Below, in pieces: positions 1 to 11,892 of a stretch of DNA of 64,000 nt. Location of the stretch: assembly GCA_030746775.1 (NCBI GenBank), contig JASLLZ010000009.1:1-64000 (forward strand), read 5' to 3'. The notes under the pieces were generated by a model, which saw only the letters and a program-made list of their open reading frames with translations, was not told where the DNA came from and did not search any database. Origin of the DNA: Rhodospirillales bacterium. Lineage in GTDB: Bacteria > Pseudomonadota > Alphaproteobacteria > Rhodospirillales > JASLLZ01. How positions within the stretch are numbered: the stretch's first letter is position 1; every line of letters starts with the position of its first letter. Made by a program: the position numbers and the translations under genes.

Positions 1-63
1 GCCCACACCTACTTCTCCGCAATCTGCATCGCCGCTTCCATCATCTTCTATCTCAATCAATGA
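1..63 (+). CDS. C-terminal end of an unidentified, probably membrane, protein (partial)
   Basis: The first frame is open from the window edge to a TGA at 61-63 and encodes about 20 residues ending ...SIIFYLNQ. The peptide is strongly hydrophobic with a short polar end, as at the C-terminus of a transporter's last membrane helix. The gene starts outside the window and I cannot name the family. The next 195 bases, up to the ChaC-like stop codon, hold no gene I can support. Confidence 0.35.
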   Translation, partial: AHTYFSAICIAASIIFYLNQ

Positions 64-258
64 GTCCTGACCCTAGTTTTCTCATTGTCTTCCTCCCCCG
101 TCACAACGCGGGAAATATCGCCCATTCCCCAAAGACAACAAGGAGATTTGATAATACCTGAAAATGAGATGAATGTCCGCTCACGGTCCCTTGGCGGACC
201 TCGGGATCGCGGGCCAGGTTGCTGGCGCTTTGAGGGCCCGACGTTGCTCCGGGTGCGG

Positions 259-873
259 TCAACGGCCGGCGCCGGCGTCGGCGCGTGCCAGCAGGTCCTT
301 GAGTTCGCCGTCGTCGATGCCGGCCTCGGCCAGCGCGTCGACGGTGCGGGCGAGATAGTCGCGGCAGGACCCGCGTTGGCCACGGGCTCCGGCGATGAAT
401 TGCGCCGTCGCGTCGCGGCTCAGCGCACCGGCGTATTGGGGGTGCCCCGGCACGACGACGAAGGCGATGGCTTCGGGCGTTTTCCCGTCCACATCCACCG
501 TCAGCCACAGGGGCCGATAGACCCCGGTGAACATCTCGCGCCGCCACAGGGCCTTAAGCCCGTCGTGCCGGCGGGCCGGGTCCATGCGATAGGCGATGCC
601 CCGGCATCCCTCATCGCCGGCTTCAAGGCCGAGTCCCAATCCCGGATTTTCAGGTGTTCCGCGGGCCAGAACGGTCCATATGTTGAACGCGCGACGATAG
701 CCTTTGAGCGTCGCCGGCCGGCGTTCCACATGGGCGAAGCACGGGTCCCAAATCAACGAGCCATAAGCGAAGACCCAGGTCTCGGCCCGGTTCGGCCGGG
801 CGGCCATGAAGGTGCTCAGGCTTTCCGCGCGAACGTCTTCGGATATCGGCGTGAAGGGACCGCGCGGGCTCAC
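259..873 (-). CDS. ChaC-like gamma-glutamylcyclotransferase
   Basis: Predicted glutathione-specific gamma-glutamylcyclotransferase, which would cleave cytosolic glutathione to 5-oxoproline and Cys-Gly. The diagnostic substrate loop VFAYGSLIWDP sits near residue 35. It is followed by the RRAFNIW region and the acid-rich segment LGLEAGDEGCRGIAYR that holds the family's catalytic Glu. I start at GTG 873 (204 aa) rather than ATG 807 (182 aa). The extra 22 residues (ISEDVRAESLSTFMAARP) resemble the N-terminal helix of bacterial ChaC proteins, and GTG 873 lies 8 bases after the upstream stop codon. It follows a PPOX flavoprotein gene on the same strand and may be translationally coupled to it. The family call is firm, the exact start less so. 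Confidence 0.82.
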   Translation of the reverse strand: MSPRGPFTPISEDVRAESLSTFMAARPNRAETWVFAYGSLIWDPCFAHVERRPATLKGYRRAFNIWTVLARGTPENPGLGLGLEAGDEGCRGIAYRMDPARRHDGLKALWRREMFTGVYRPLWLTVDVDGKTPEAIAFVVVPGHPQYAGALSRDATAQFIAGARGQRGSCRDYLARTVDALAEAGIDDGELKDLLARADAGAGR

Positions 874-881
874 GCGGGGTC

Positions 882-1499
882 CTAGTACAGCGTTTTGGCG
901 TAGCTTTCGGCGACCCGGGCCTCGGCCTGCTCGACCGTGCCCGATTTGGTCTGTTCGGCGAGTATCCTGCCAAGTGTCGGAAAACTGTCCCGGTCGATGC
1001 GGGTTTCCGGATTCCAAAGCCTGGCCCGTATCAGCGCCTTGCCGCAATGGAAGAAGACCTTTTGCACCGTCACCTTGAGGGCCGAGCTGGGTACCCGCCC
1101 GGACATGGCGAGGGGAGCCAGGACCGCGTCGTCGGAGACGATCTCCCCATGGCCGATGACGCGCAGGGTCTCGTCGATGCCGGGCACCAGGAACAAAAGG
1201 CCGACGCCCGGGTTGGCCAGCACGTTGGTGAGCGTATCGAGGCGGTTGTTGCCCTTGCGGTCGGGGATCATGATGGTGCGCTCGTCGAGGACCTTGACGG
1301 AGCCCGGAGGATCGCCGCGCGGCGAACAGTCGGCGGTTCCATCGGCCGCCGTGGTCGCGATGCACACGAACGGCGAGCGGGCGATGAACTGGCGGCAAAA
1401 GTCATCCAGCTTATCGAATTCCTTGCGCCGCGCCACTGCCGACGGTTCTCGATAAATCTCGCGTAGGGCTGAAAGCGTGGTCACGCCGGGGTCCGCCAT
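882..1499 (-). CDS. pyridoxamine 5'-phosphate oxidase-family FMN protein (MSMEG_1061-like)
   Basis: A 205-residue split-barrel flavoprotein of the PPOX superfamily. The core block [18 protein letters not shown] followed by [19 protein letters not shown] is typical of the subgroup named after MSMEG_1061/DR2398. Members bind FMN or a deazaflavin and carry out redox reactions that are mostly unknown, so no substrate is assigned. The ATG at 1499 opens a complete domain ([20 protein letters not shown]). The gene is first in a two-gene minus-strand unit with the ChaC-like gene and is divergent from the molybdenum hydroxylase operon. Its promoter should lie in 1500-1747. Confidence 0.8.
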   Translation of the reverse strand: MADPGVTTLSALREIYREPSAVARRKEFDKLDDFCRQFIARSPFVCIATTAADGTADCSPRGDPPGSVKVLDERTIMIPDRKGNNRLDTLTNVLANPGVGLLFLVPGIDETLRVIGHGEIVSDDAVLAPLAMSGRVPSSALKVTVQKVFFHCGKALIRARLWNPETRIDRDSFPTLGRILAEQTKSGTVEQAEARVAESYAKTLY

Positions 1500-1747
1500 G
1501 GTGCATCCTCCAATCGGGGAATATCGATCCTGCCAATTCGCCGGTCGAATGGCAAATGGCCGCGAGCGGTTGTCGGGGCTGTCTCCAAAAAGATGTTGCC
1601 CCGCCCCTCGAAATCAGCGCTAAATATTGGACAGAAATAAAATAAGATGAAAAACAGGCGACAGGGGGCACCGGTACGATATCGGACCCCGCCGGTCCCG
1701 TCCTAATGGACCGATAGCGATAAAAATTAAGCCGGGGAGTATTGATC
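1500..1747. other. divergent intergenic region upstream of the molybdenum hydroxylase operon
   Basis: These 248 bases separate the minus-strand PPOX gene from the plus-strand hydroxylase operon and are richer in A/T than their surroundings, especially around 1620-1655 and 1715-1740. Promoters for both directions must lie here. I found no -35/-10 pair with good spacing that I would defend. The small-subunit gene has a usable ribosome binding site (GGGGAG, about 7 bases before ATG 1748). Confidence 0.5.
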
Positions 1748-2215
<468 letters not shown>

Positions 2216-2219
2216 GACC

Positions 2220-4580
<2,361 letters not shown>

Positions 4581-4591
4581 GGAGAGAGGCC

Positions 4592-5389
4592 ATGTACGAT
4601 TTCGAATATCATCGCGCCGCCTCGCTCGACGATGCGGCCGGCAAGCTGAAGGCGGCGGACGACGGTACCCTCGTCGCCGGCGGCATGACCCTGATTCCGA
4701 CCCTCAAAATGCGCCTCGCCTCGCCGTCGGACCTGATCGACGTTTCGGGGCTGGCCGAACTAGGCGGCATCGCGGCCGAGGGCGACGCCGTGGTCATAGG
4801 CGCCGCCGCCACCCACGCGGCGGTGGCCGCCTCGGCCGACGTCAAGGCCAGGATTCCGGCACTGGCGGCCTTGGCCGAGCTCATCGGCGATGCCCAGGTG
4901 CGTAACCGGGGGACGCTGGGCGGCTCGATCGCCAACAACGATCCGGCGGCCGACTATCCGGCCGCCTTGCTGGCGCTCGGCGCCACCGTCCGCACCGACC
5001 GCCGCGAGATCGCGGCGGACGACTATTTCAAGGGATTGTTCGAAACGGCGCTCGATGCCGGCGAGATCGTAACCCAAGTCGCCTTTCCGGTGCCCGAGAA
5101 GGCGTCGTATCGGAAGTTCCCCAACCCGGCCAGCCGCTATGCCCTGGTCGGCGTGTTCGTCGCCCAGGGACCGGCCGGGGCGCGCGTCGCCGTCACCGGC
5201 GCCGGCCAGGACGGGGTCTTCCGCGTCGCCGCGATGGAGGAAGCGCTGGCCAAGGACTTCTCGGCCGACGCCATTGCCGGCGTCGGCGTATCGGCCGACG
5301 GCCTGAACACCGACATCCATGCCGGCGCCGACTACCGGGCTCACCTGATTGGGGTCATGGCCAGGCGCGCCGTCGCCGACTGCGGTTAG
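4592..5389 (+). CDS. coxM: FAD-binding medium subunit of the CoxSLM-type hydroxylase
   Basis: A 265-residue FAD subunit that hands electrons from the iron-sulfur subunit to the respiratory chain. Both FAD motifs of the family are present: AGGMTLIP near residue 30 and RNRGTLGGSIANNDPAADYP near residue 105. The track extends the frame to 4547, inside the large subunit. ATG 4592 is preferred because GGAGAG lies 5 bases upstream and the protein opens with the typical MYDFEYHRA. Subunit order is S-L-M, unlike the M-S-L order of classical cox operons. Confidence 0.9.
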   Translation: MYDFEYHRAASLDDAAGKLKAADDGTLVAGGMTLIPTLKMRLASPSDLIDVSGLAELGGIAAEGDAVVIGAAATHAAVAASADVKARIPALAALAELIGDAQVRNRGTLGGSIANNDPAADYPAALLALGATVRTDRREIAADDYFKGLFETALDAGEIVTQVAFPVPEKASYRKFPNPASRYALVGVFVAQGPAGARVAVTGAGQDGVFRVAAMEEALAKDFSADAIAGVGVSADGLNTDIHAGADYRAHLIGVMARRAVADCG

Positions 5390-5413
5390 GCTCGCCGACT
5401 ATCAGGCGCGGAG

Positions 5414-6331
5414 ATGGCGGAACTTCCCCGGTCCGTGGACCAGACCCTGGCCCTTCTGGAGAAGGGCGAGTACGTCGCCGACCGCTCCCTGGCGACGGCG
5501 CTCTATCTGTCCCTGAGCCTGAAACGCCCGCTGTTTGTCGAGGGCGAGGCCGGGGTCGGCAAGACGGAAATCGCCAAGGTCCTGGCCAAGACGCTTGATC
5601 GGCGCCTGGTGCGTCTCCAATGCTATGAGGGCCTTGACGTGGCGTCGGCCGTCTATGAGTGGAACTACGCCGGCCAGATGGTGGAGATCCGCCTTGCCGA
5701 GGCGACGGGCGAGAGCGACCGCAAGGCCATCGAACAGGGCATCTTCAGTCAGCGCTTTCTCGTCAAGCGGCCGCTCCTGCAGGCCCTGGAGCCCGAATCC
5801 GGCGGCCCGCCGGTGCTGTTGATCGACGAGATCGACCGCACCGACGAACCCTTCGAGGCCTATCTTCTGGAGGTGCTGTCCGACTTCCAGATCACCATCC
5901 CCGAGATCGGCACGATGAAGGCGGAGAGCCCGCCCATCGTCATCGTTACCTCGAACCGGACCCGCGAGGTCCACGACGCGTTGAAGCGGCGCTGCTTCTA
6001 TTACTGGGTTGAGTATCCGAATGCCGAACGCGAGCTTGCCATCCTTGCCGTCAAGGCGCCCCACGCCCCGGCGGCGCTGTCCGCCGAGATCGTCGGTTTC
6101 GTGCAGAAACTGCGCGAAATCGACCTTTTCAAGCTGCCCGGCGTCGCCGAGACCATCGACTGGGCCGAGGCCCTGAGCCAGCTCGACCGTTTGGCGCTCG
6201 ATCCCGACACCATCAACGACACCCTGGGCACGCTCTTGAAGTACCAAGACGACATTGCCAAGATCCAGGGCAGCGAGGCGAGCCGCATCCTGGGCCAGGT
6301 CAAGTCGGAACTGGCGGCGGCCGGGGCGTAA
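5414..6331 (+). CDS. MoxR-family AAA+ ATPase (CoxD-like)
   Basis: A 305-residue AAA+ ATPase of the MoxR/CoxD group with Walker A GEAGVGKTE near residue 45, Walker B VLLIDEIDR near residue 138 and the sensor-1 segment VIVTSNRTREV. CoxD is the chaperone that, with the VWA protein CoxE, completes the molybdenum site of CO dehydrogenase. The downstream gene encodes such a VWA protein 4 bases away, so the pair is expected to mature the hydroxylase encoded just upstream. Confidence 0.88.
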   Translation: MAELPRSVDQTLALLEKGEYVADRSLATALYLSLSLKRPLFVEGEAGVGKTEIAKVLAKTLDRRLVRLQCYEGLDVASAVYEWNYAGQMVEIRLAEATGESDRKAIEQGIFSQRFLVKRPLLQALEPESGGPPVLLIDEIDRTDEPFEAYLLEVLSDFQITIPEIGTMKAESPPIVIVTSNRTREVHDALKRRCFYYWVEYPNAERELAILAVKAPHAPAALSAEIVGFVQKLREIDLFKLPGVAETIDWAEALSQLDRLALDPDTINDTLGTLLKYQDDIAKIQGSEASRILGQVKSELAAAGA

Positions 6332-6335
6332 AATC

Positions 6336-7577
6336 ATGTCTATCGACAACGATCTCGGTGCCGACGTGCCCGGCCGGCTGACCGAGAACATCATGCATTT
6401 CGGCCGCCTGCTGCGCGCCGCCGGCCTGCCGGTCGGCACCGGCAAGGTCCTCGACGCGGTGCATGCCGTGACGGCGGCCGGCATCGCCCGGCGCGACGAT
6501 TTCTACTGGACCCTGCACGCCGTGTTCGTCAACCGCCGCGACCAGCGTCCCGTGTTCGACCAGGCCTTCCACGTCTTCTGGCGCAACCCGGCCATCCTGG
6601 AGCGCATGATGTCGCTTCTTTTGCCCACCATGCGGGGCGAGGAGACGTTGGCCGAGGGGCCGGCCCTATCGCGCCGGGTGGCCGAGGCCCTGCGTATCCC
6701 GGACGTGGTGGACGCCGCCGGCGAAGCCGTCGAGCCCGACGAGATCGCCTTCGACGCCGCCATGACCTGGAGCGGCGACGAGGTGCTGCGAGCCAAGGAT
6801 TTCGAGGATATGTCGTCGGACGAGACGAGAGAGGCGCTGGCGGTAATCCGGCGTATGCGACTGCCTCTCATGTCGACGCCGACGCGGCGCTTTCGACCCG
6901 ATCCAAGCGGGCGTCTCGCCGATATGCGGGCAACCCTGCGCGCCGCCCTGCGCTCGGGGAGCGACTTCATTCCTTTCCAATGGCGGCGCCGGCGCACCCG
7001 TCATCCGCCGCTCGTGGTGCTGTGTGACATTTCCGGCTCCATGGACCGTTACGGGCGCATGCTGCTTCATTTCCTGCACGCCGTGACCAACGACCGCGAC
7101 CGGGTGCACACGTTTCTCTTCGGCACGCGTCTGACCAACGTTACCCGGTACCTGCGCCACAAGGACGTCGACGCCGCCCTGGTCAAGGTCGGCCAGGCGG
7201 TCGAGGACTGGGCCGGGGGCACGCGCATCGGCCACTGCCTGCATGTCTTCAACGCGCGGTGGTCACGCCGCGTGCTGGGCCAGGGCGCGGTGGTCCTGCT
7301 CATCACCGACGGCCTGGACCGGGAAGACGGCCGCGGACTGGGGGACGAGATGGAACGCCTGCGCAAGTCGTGTCGCAGGCTGATCTGGCTCAATCCCTTG
7401 TTGCGCTATGAGCGTTTCGAGCCGCGGTCCCTTGGCGTCAGGGCGATCCTCCCCCACGTCGACGATTTCCGCCCGGTACACAACCTGGAAAGCCTGGCTG
7501 ACCTGGCCCGGGCGCTGAGCAGTGAAAGTCCCAGGCGCCCGGAACCCATGGCCCGGTGGCGCGAGACGGCGGCATGA
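6336..7577 (+). CDS. VWA-domain protein, CoxE-like hydroxylase maturation factor
   Basis: A 413-residue protein of the CoxE family. The C-terminal von Willebrand A domain has an intact metal-ion-dependent adhesion motif, DISGSMDRYGR, near residue 230, and a later GGTRIG segment that fits the MIDAS threonine. I start at ATG 6336, 4 bases after the ATPase stop; the longer ORF in the track runs back into that gene. It likely works with the MoxR protein on cofactor insertion. Its stop overlaps the next start (ATGA at 7574-7577), which suggests translational coupling. Confidence 0.87.
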   Translation: MSIDNDLGADVPGRLTENIMHFGRLLRAAGLPVGTGKVLDAVHAVTAAGIARRDDFYWTLHAVFVNRRDQRPVFDQAFHVFWRNPAILERMMSLLLPTMRGEETLAEGPALSRRVAEALRIPDVVDAAGEAVEPDEIAFDAAMTWSGDEVLRAKDFEDMSSDETREALAVIRRMRLPLMSTPTRRFRPDPSGRLADMRATLRAALRSGSDFIPFQWRRRRTRHPPLVVLCDISGSMDRYGRMLLHFLHAVTNDRDRVHTFLFGTRLTNVTRYLRHKDVDAALVKVGQAVEDWAGGTRIGHCLHVFNARWSRRVLGQGAVVLLITDGLDREDGRGLGDEMERLRKSCRRLIWLNPLLRYERFEPRSLGVRAILPHVDDFRPVHNLESLADLARALSSESPRRPEPMARWRETAA

Positions 7578-9199
7578 TCTTCGGCCTCGTTCCTTCCGCG
7601 TCCGCCGAAGGCGCCATCCTGACCCATGGCCGCAAGGTGGGCCGCAAGAGCTTTAAAAAGGGACGCGTGCTCAGTGCCGAAGACATCGCGGACCTGCTTG
7701 CCGCCGGCATCGAGCAGGTGGTCGCGGCGCGCCTTGAGAAGGGCGACCTGGGCGAGGACTTGGCGGCCCGGCGCATTGCCGACGCGGCCTCGGGCGCCCA
7801 TGTCGCGGCGCGCCGGGCCTTCACGGGGCGGGCCAACCTGTTCGCCCGGGCGCCGGGCGTTCTTGTCGTCGATGGCGAAGCGGTGGACGGCGTCAACCGG
7901 GTGAACGAGGCCGTCACCGTCGCCACACTGGCGCCCTTCGCGGTGGTGGCGCCGGGCCAGATGGTGGCTACAGTCAAGATCATACCCTTCGCCGTTGAGG
8001 CGGCGGTCGTCAGCGATTGCGCGGCGCGGGCGGCGGCGGGCGGCGGGCTGATCCGCGTCGCCAAGCTTGCCGAACACGCGGTGGGCCTAATCCAGACGAC
8101 GCTTCCCGGGACCAAGGCAGCGGTCCTCGACAAGACCCGGGCGGTCATGCGGGGCCGCATCGAAGGCCTGGGCAGCCGCCTCGCCGAGGAGGTCCGTTGC
8201 GCCCACGCGACCGACGATCTGGTCCGCGCGCTGGCTGAGCTTGGCGCCAAGGGGTGCTGGCCGCTGCTGGTCGTCGGTGCGTCGGCGATCACCGATCGGC
8301 GCGATGTGATTCCGGCCGCCCTTGAAGCCGGCGGCGGGCGGATCGAGCATTTCGGCATGCCGGTCGATCCCGGCAACCTGTTGCTGTTGGGATACGATGG
8401 CGGGGGCGTGCCGGTTGTCGGTCTTCCGGGCTGCGCGCGATCGCCCAAGTTCAACGGCGTCGATATGGTCCTTGGGCGCCTGTTGTCGGGAATTGGGGTG
8501 AGCGGCCCCGACATCACGGGCATGGGCGCCGGCGGGCTGTTGCATGAAATGCCGGGCCGCCCGCAGCCTCGCGCCGCCGACCCGGCGCGGCGCGGGAAGT
8601 CCGCCCGCTCGCCCCGAATCGCGGCCCTGGTGCTGGCCGCCGGCCGCTCGACACGCATGGGCGACGTCAACAAGATGCTGGCCCTGGTGAACGGCCAGCC
8701 CATGGTGGTTCGCGTCGCCGAGGCGGTGCTGGCCTCGATCGCCGCGCCGGCCATCGTGGTCACCGGCTATCAGGCGGACGAGGTGCGCCGGGCGCTCGCC
8801 GGACGAGACCTGAAGATTGTCGAAAACCCCGATTACGCGGCCGGGCTCAGCACTTCGTTGAGGCGCGGCCTGGCGGCACTGCCGTCCGACGCCGACGGGG
8901 TCCTTGTTTGCCTGGGCGACATGCCCAGGGTGACCGCAAGCCAGATCGACCGCCTGATCGCCGCCTTCGATCCGGTTGCCGGGCGTGCCATCTGTGTTCC
9001 CACCCACGGCGGCAAGCGGGGCAACCCGGTCCTGTGGGGGCGGCGTTTCATCCCCGAGATGTTGGAGATCGCCGGCGACGTCGGCGCCCGCCACCTGATC
9101 GGCGATTACGCCGACCTGGTGGCGGAAGTGGAGATGGAGGACGCGGGCGTTCTGGTCGACATTGATACCCCGGCGGCGCTCAAGGACGCCGAGGGGTGA
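7574..9199 (+). CDS. fused molybdopterin-binding domain / MocA-like cytidylyltransferase
   Basis: A two-domain protein of 541 residues. The first half, to about residue 340, is a MoeA/MogA-like molybdopterin-binding region ending near LPGCARSPKFNGVD. The second half is an NTP-transferase with LVLAAGRSTRMGDVNKML near residue 350, then GDMPRV. The LAAG form of the nucleotide motif, as in MocA, points to CTP rather than GTP (MobA has LAGG). The product would be molybdopterin cytosine dinucleotide, the cofactor that CoxL-type enzymes need. The start codon overlaps the VWA gene's stop, placing it in the hydroxylase operon. Confidence 0.85.
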   Translation: MIFGLVPSASAEGAILTHGRKVGRKSFKKGRVLSAEDIADLLAAGIEQVVAARLEKGDLGEDLAARRIADAASGAHVAARRAFTGRANLFARAPGVLVVDGEAVDGVNRVNEAVTVATLAPFAVVAPGQMVATVKIIPFAVEAAVVSDCAARAAAGGGLIRVAKLAEHAVGLIQTTLPGTKAAVLDKTRAVMRGRIEGLGSRLAEEVRCAHATDDLVRALAELGAKGCWPLLVVGASAITDRRDVIPAALEAGGGRIEHFGMPVDPGNLLLLGYDGGGVPVVGLPGCARSPKFNGVDMVLGRLLSGIGVSGPDITGMGAGGLLHEMPGRPQPRAADPARRGKSARSPRIAALVLAAGRSTRMGDVNKMLALVNGQPMVVRVAEAVLASIAAPAIVVTGYQADEVRRALAGRDLKIVENPDYAAGLSTSLRRGLAALPSDADGVLVCLGDMPRVTASQIDRLIAAFDPVAGRAICVPTHGGKRGNPVLWGRRFIPEMLEIAGDVGARHLIGDYADLVAEVEMEDAGVLVDIDTPAALKDAEG

Positions 9200-9229
9200 A
9201 GACGTATCCCTTGAACGAAGGAGACCCGT

Positions 9230-10141
9230 GTGGATAAGAGTGACGTGGACTGGCATGGCCCCATGCCATCGGTAATTACGCCCTACGACACCGAGGGCCG
9301 GATCGACTAGGACGCCTTCGTCGAAAATATCGATCTTTGCATCGGTTACGGCATGACGGGGCTGTTGGTCGGCGGCAATTCGGGTGATTTTTGGTCGCTC
9401 TCCATGGACGAACGCAGGCGCTTGATGACGCTCGGGGTGGAAGGGGCCCGGGGCCGGGTTCCCGTGATCGCCTGCACCGGGGCGTTCCTGGCGCCGGCGG
9501 TCATCGAACTGGCGCAAGCCGCCGCCGAGGCGGGCTGCGCCGGGGTGATGGTGCTGCCTCCGTTTTTCTACCGTCCCAACGCCGATGACATCTTCGCCCA
9601 TTACAAGGCCGTCTCGGACGCCGCCGCGTTGCCGATGATGCTTTACAACTTTCCCGCCAACTCGGTGCCTGTCATGGCGTTCGACCTTATCGAGCGGCTG
9701 GCCGATCTGGAATGCGTCGTCGCCATCAAGGAGACGTCCGGGAACTACGCCACCTTCTATAAAATCCTCACCTTGGTTGGCGAGCGCATCCATGTGTTCT
9801 GCGGCCAGATGGTGCGCTTCGGGGTGCCGGCTCTGATTATGGGGGCGCCGGGCTTCATCGACACCAATCCGAATCTCTGGGGCGCCGGTTCGGTCGAGCT
9901 CTATCAGGCGGCTATGAGCGGCGATCTGGTGCGCGCTCGCGCTTTGCAGCGCAAGGCCTTGGCGCTCCACGAACTGGTCGCCGGCGGCGGCAAGAACACC
10001 TACAACTGGGTCAAGACGGGAATGACCCTGGTCGGCCTGCCGGGCGGCGTCGCGCGCCTGCCGCAGCGCCCCCTGACGGCCGAGCAGGTTGAAGACCTAC
10101 GTCGGGGACTGGAGGAATTGGGTATCGTTGGCCCGGGCTGA
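9230..10141 (+). pseudogene. dihydrodipicolinate synthase/N-acetylneuraminate lyase family gene with in-frame TAG
   Basis: The reading frame begins at GTG 9230 behind a strong AAGGAGA and encodes PMPSVITPYDTEGRID, the first strand of a DapA-family TIM barrel. It then meets TAG at 9308-9310, where GAG (Glu) would be expected, and continues unbroken to 10141. Downstream motifs are intact: GGNSGDFWSL, YNFPANS and the Schiff-base lysine in VVAIKETSGNY. The track's 262-residue ORF from ATG 9353 lacks the first 41 residues, including strand 1, and probably would not fold. It is either a true nonsense mutation or a base-call error. The gene ends the hydroxylase operon, so an intact copy might process its product, but the substrate is unknown. 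Confidence 0.8.
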
Positions 10142-10147
10142 CCCCCG

Positions 10148-11110
10148 TCAGTCGAAGACGATCTTGGGGAAATAGTACGACACCACCCAGTTCGGAAGGT
10201 CCACCACCTCGCTGATACGCAGGTCCGCGCAGACGCTGCACAGCATGTAGGCGTCGGCCGCCGCCAGCCCGTGCAGCTTGGCCAGCAGATCGATCATGCC
10301 GGAAACCGCGGCCCGGGCGCCCTCCATCAGGTCGGGGCCGATGCCCGTGGTGACGTGGTAGCCCTTGGCGTCGAAATGGCGCGATACCGGCCCCGGGGTA
10401 TCGTAGCGTGGAAAGGCGAGGCCGGCGTCCTTGACCAGATCGAAGGCCAGGGTCACCGTCATCGGGCTCTCGATGGCCGTGCCGCAGACCTCGCCGTCGC
10501 CCTGGGCGGCGTGGGTATCGCCGATCGAAAACAAGGCCCCCGTAACCTCGACGGGAAGGTACAGCTCGGTGCCGGCGGCCAGGTCGCGGATGTCAATGTT
10601 GCCGCCGACACGCCTGGGCGGGACGATGCTGTGCGGACCGGCCTCGCCCGGGGCCAGGCCGACCGTGCCGCAGAAGGGCTTGAGGGGCACCCGGCCACCG
10701 GGACCGAAGGCCGCCGGGGCGCGTCCCCCGGCATCGAAGGACCATAGGGTCAGGGCGGGGTCGGGAAATTGGTCGGCGAGCAGGCCGAAGTCGGGGATCA
10801 ACGCCGTCCAACCCCATCCCGACTGGTCGAAGGAGAGCAGCGTCACCTTGAGGGCGTCGCCCGGCTCGGCCCCGTCGATGAAAATGGGTCCGGTGACCGG
10901 ATTGATCTTTTCGAAGACCAGGGTTGCGATGTCGGCCACCGTCGAGTCGGCGGTCAACTGGCCGCCCGAGGCTTCCGCGGTCTCAACCTCGACCGTCTCG
11001 CCCGGAGCCACCGTGAGGACCGGCGGGTTGGCGTTGTCCCATCCGAAGTGGTGGTGGTGGGCATAGTGGATGGTGTGCTTGGCTTTGTTGGGCATGGCGC
11101 TGGGTCTCAT
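10148..11110 (-). CDS. acetamidase/formamidase family protein
   Basis: A 320-residue FmdA/AmdA-family amidohydrolase, expected to hydrolyse short amides to ammonia and an acid in the cytosol. Visible family segments include the His-rich start HYAHHHHFGWDN, FIDGAEPGDALKVTLL, GDTHAAQGDGEVCGTAIE and the C-terminal CSVCADLRISEVVD. ATG 11110 and ATG 11095 are both possible starts and neither has a good ribosome binding site. It converges on the broken DapA-like gene with only 6 bases between stops. The rhomboid gene lies 71 bases upstream on the same strand. Confidence 0.85.
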   Translation of the reverse strand: MRPSAMPNKAKHTIHYAHHHHFGWDNANPPVLTVAPGETVEVETAEASGGQLTADSTVADIATLVFEKINPVTGPIFIDGAEPGDALKVTLLSFDQSGWGWTALIPDFGLLADQFPDPALTLWSFDAGGRAPAAFGPGGRVPLKPFCGTVGLAPGEAGPHSIVPPRRVGGNIDIRDLAAGTELYLPVEVTGALFSIGDTHAAQGDGEVCGTAIESPMTVTLAFDLVKDAGLAFPRYDTPGPVSRHFDAKGYHVTTGIGPDLMEGARAAVSGMIDLLAKLHGLAAADAYMLCSVCADLRISEVVDLPNWVVSYYFPKIVFD

Positions 11111-11181
11111 GCTCTGGTGGTGAGCCTCGCGGCCACGGTTAGACTAGCACGGACGTGGCCTGGGAGCACGCGGCGCCCCGG

Positions 11182-11880
11182 TCAACCGGGACGGTGGCGA
11201 TCGAAGAGCGGGACGGTCTTGTGGCGCAACGGCACGACGAGGGCGGCGCCGGCGAGAAAGCCGCCGATGTGGGACCACCAGGCGGTTGATCCGTCGCCGC
11301 CACCGTAAGCATTGAACAGTTGGAGGCCGATCCAGCCGACAAGGAGCACGTAGGCCGGCAGGCGCAGCGGAATACGGTTAAAAATAAGGGCCAGCACCTT
11401 GACCCGGGGATGGAGGACGAGATAGGCGCCCATGACGCCGGAGATCGCACCGCTGGCGCCGACCACGGGCGTCGCCGAGCCAGGCTCCGTGACGGCGTGG
11501 GTCAGGGCGGCGGCGATACCGCAGATCAGATAGAAGGCGACAAAGCGGCGGTGCCCCATGGAGTCCTCGACATTGTCGCCGAAAACCCAGAGATAAAGCA
11601 TGTTGCCGATCAAATGCCACCAGCTTCCATGCACGAACATGGACGTGATCAAGGTCGTCTCGGCCGGCACGCGGACCAGCTCCGGCGCCAGGATTTTGAC
11701 ATCGAAAAGCACCGCCGGGATGGTGCCGTAGGCGAAAATGAAGGAATTGCCGGCGGCATCCGACAAAGATACCTGCCAAAGAAAGACGGCGACACAGGCC
11801 ACGATGAGGGACACCGTGACGACCTGGAACGGAATGATCTCAAGCGGGTTGTTGTCCTTCAACGGCAGGAAAATGGCCAA
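11182..11880 (-). CDS. rhomboid-family intramembrane serine protease
   Basis: A 232-residue membrane protein with about six hydrophobic helices. The catalytic serine lies in VVGASGAISGVMGAYL and the partner histidine in WWSHIGGFLAG. The HxxxN motif of the oxyanion region is HLIGNMLYLWVFG. Rhomboids cut transmembrane segments within the bilayer; no substrate can be named. It follows der after 12 bases on the same strand and so may be co-transcribed with it. Confidence 0.9.
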   Translation of the reverse strand: MAIFLPLKDNNPLEIIPFQVVTVSLIVACVAVFLWQVSLSDAAGNSFIFAYGTIPAVLFDVKILAPELVRVPAETTLITSMFVHGSWWHLIGNMLYLWVFGDNVEDSMGHRRFVAFYLICGIAAALTHAVTEPGSATPVVGASGAISGVMGAYLVLHPRVKVLALIFNRIPLRLPAYVLLVGWIGLQLFNAYGGGDGSTAWWSHIGGFLAGAALVVPLRHKTVPLFDRHRPG

Positions 11881-11892
11881 CCCTCCGAAGGT

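Noticed and set aside
64-258. Possible small genes between the left-edge gene and the ChaC-like gene
   Set aside because: Frames here are parts of larger shadow ORFs, with no ribosome binding site plus family signal.
1596-1648. Promoter candidates before the hydroxylase operon (TTGCCC/TAAATA and TTGGAC/TAAGAT)
   Set aside because: Spacers of 19 and 10 bases are outside the normal range.
8087-9970. 627-codon ORF on the minus strand
   Set aside because: Antisense to the fused cofactor protein and the DapA-like gene; no recognisable domain.
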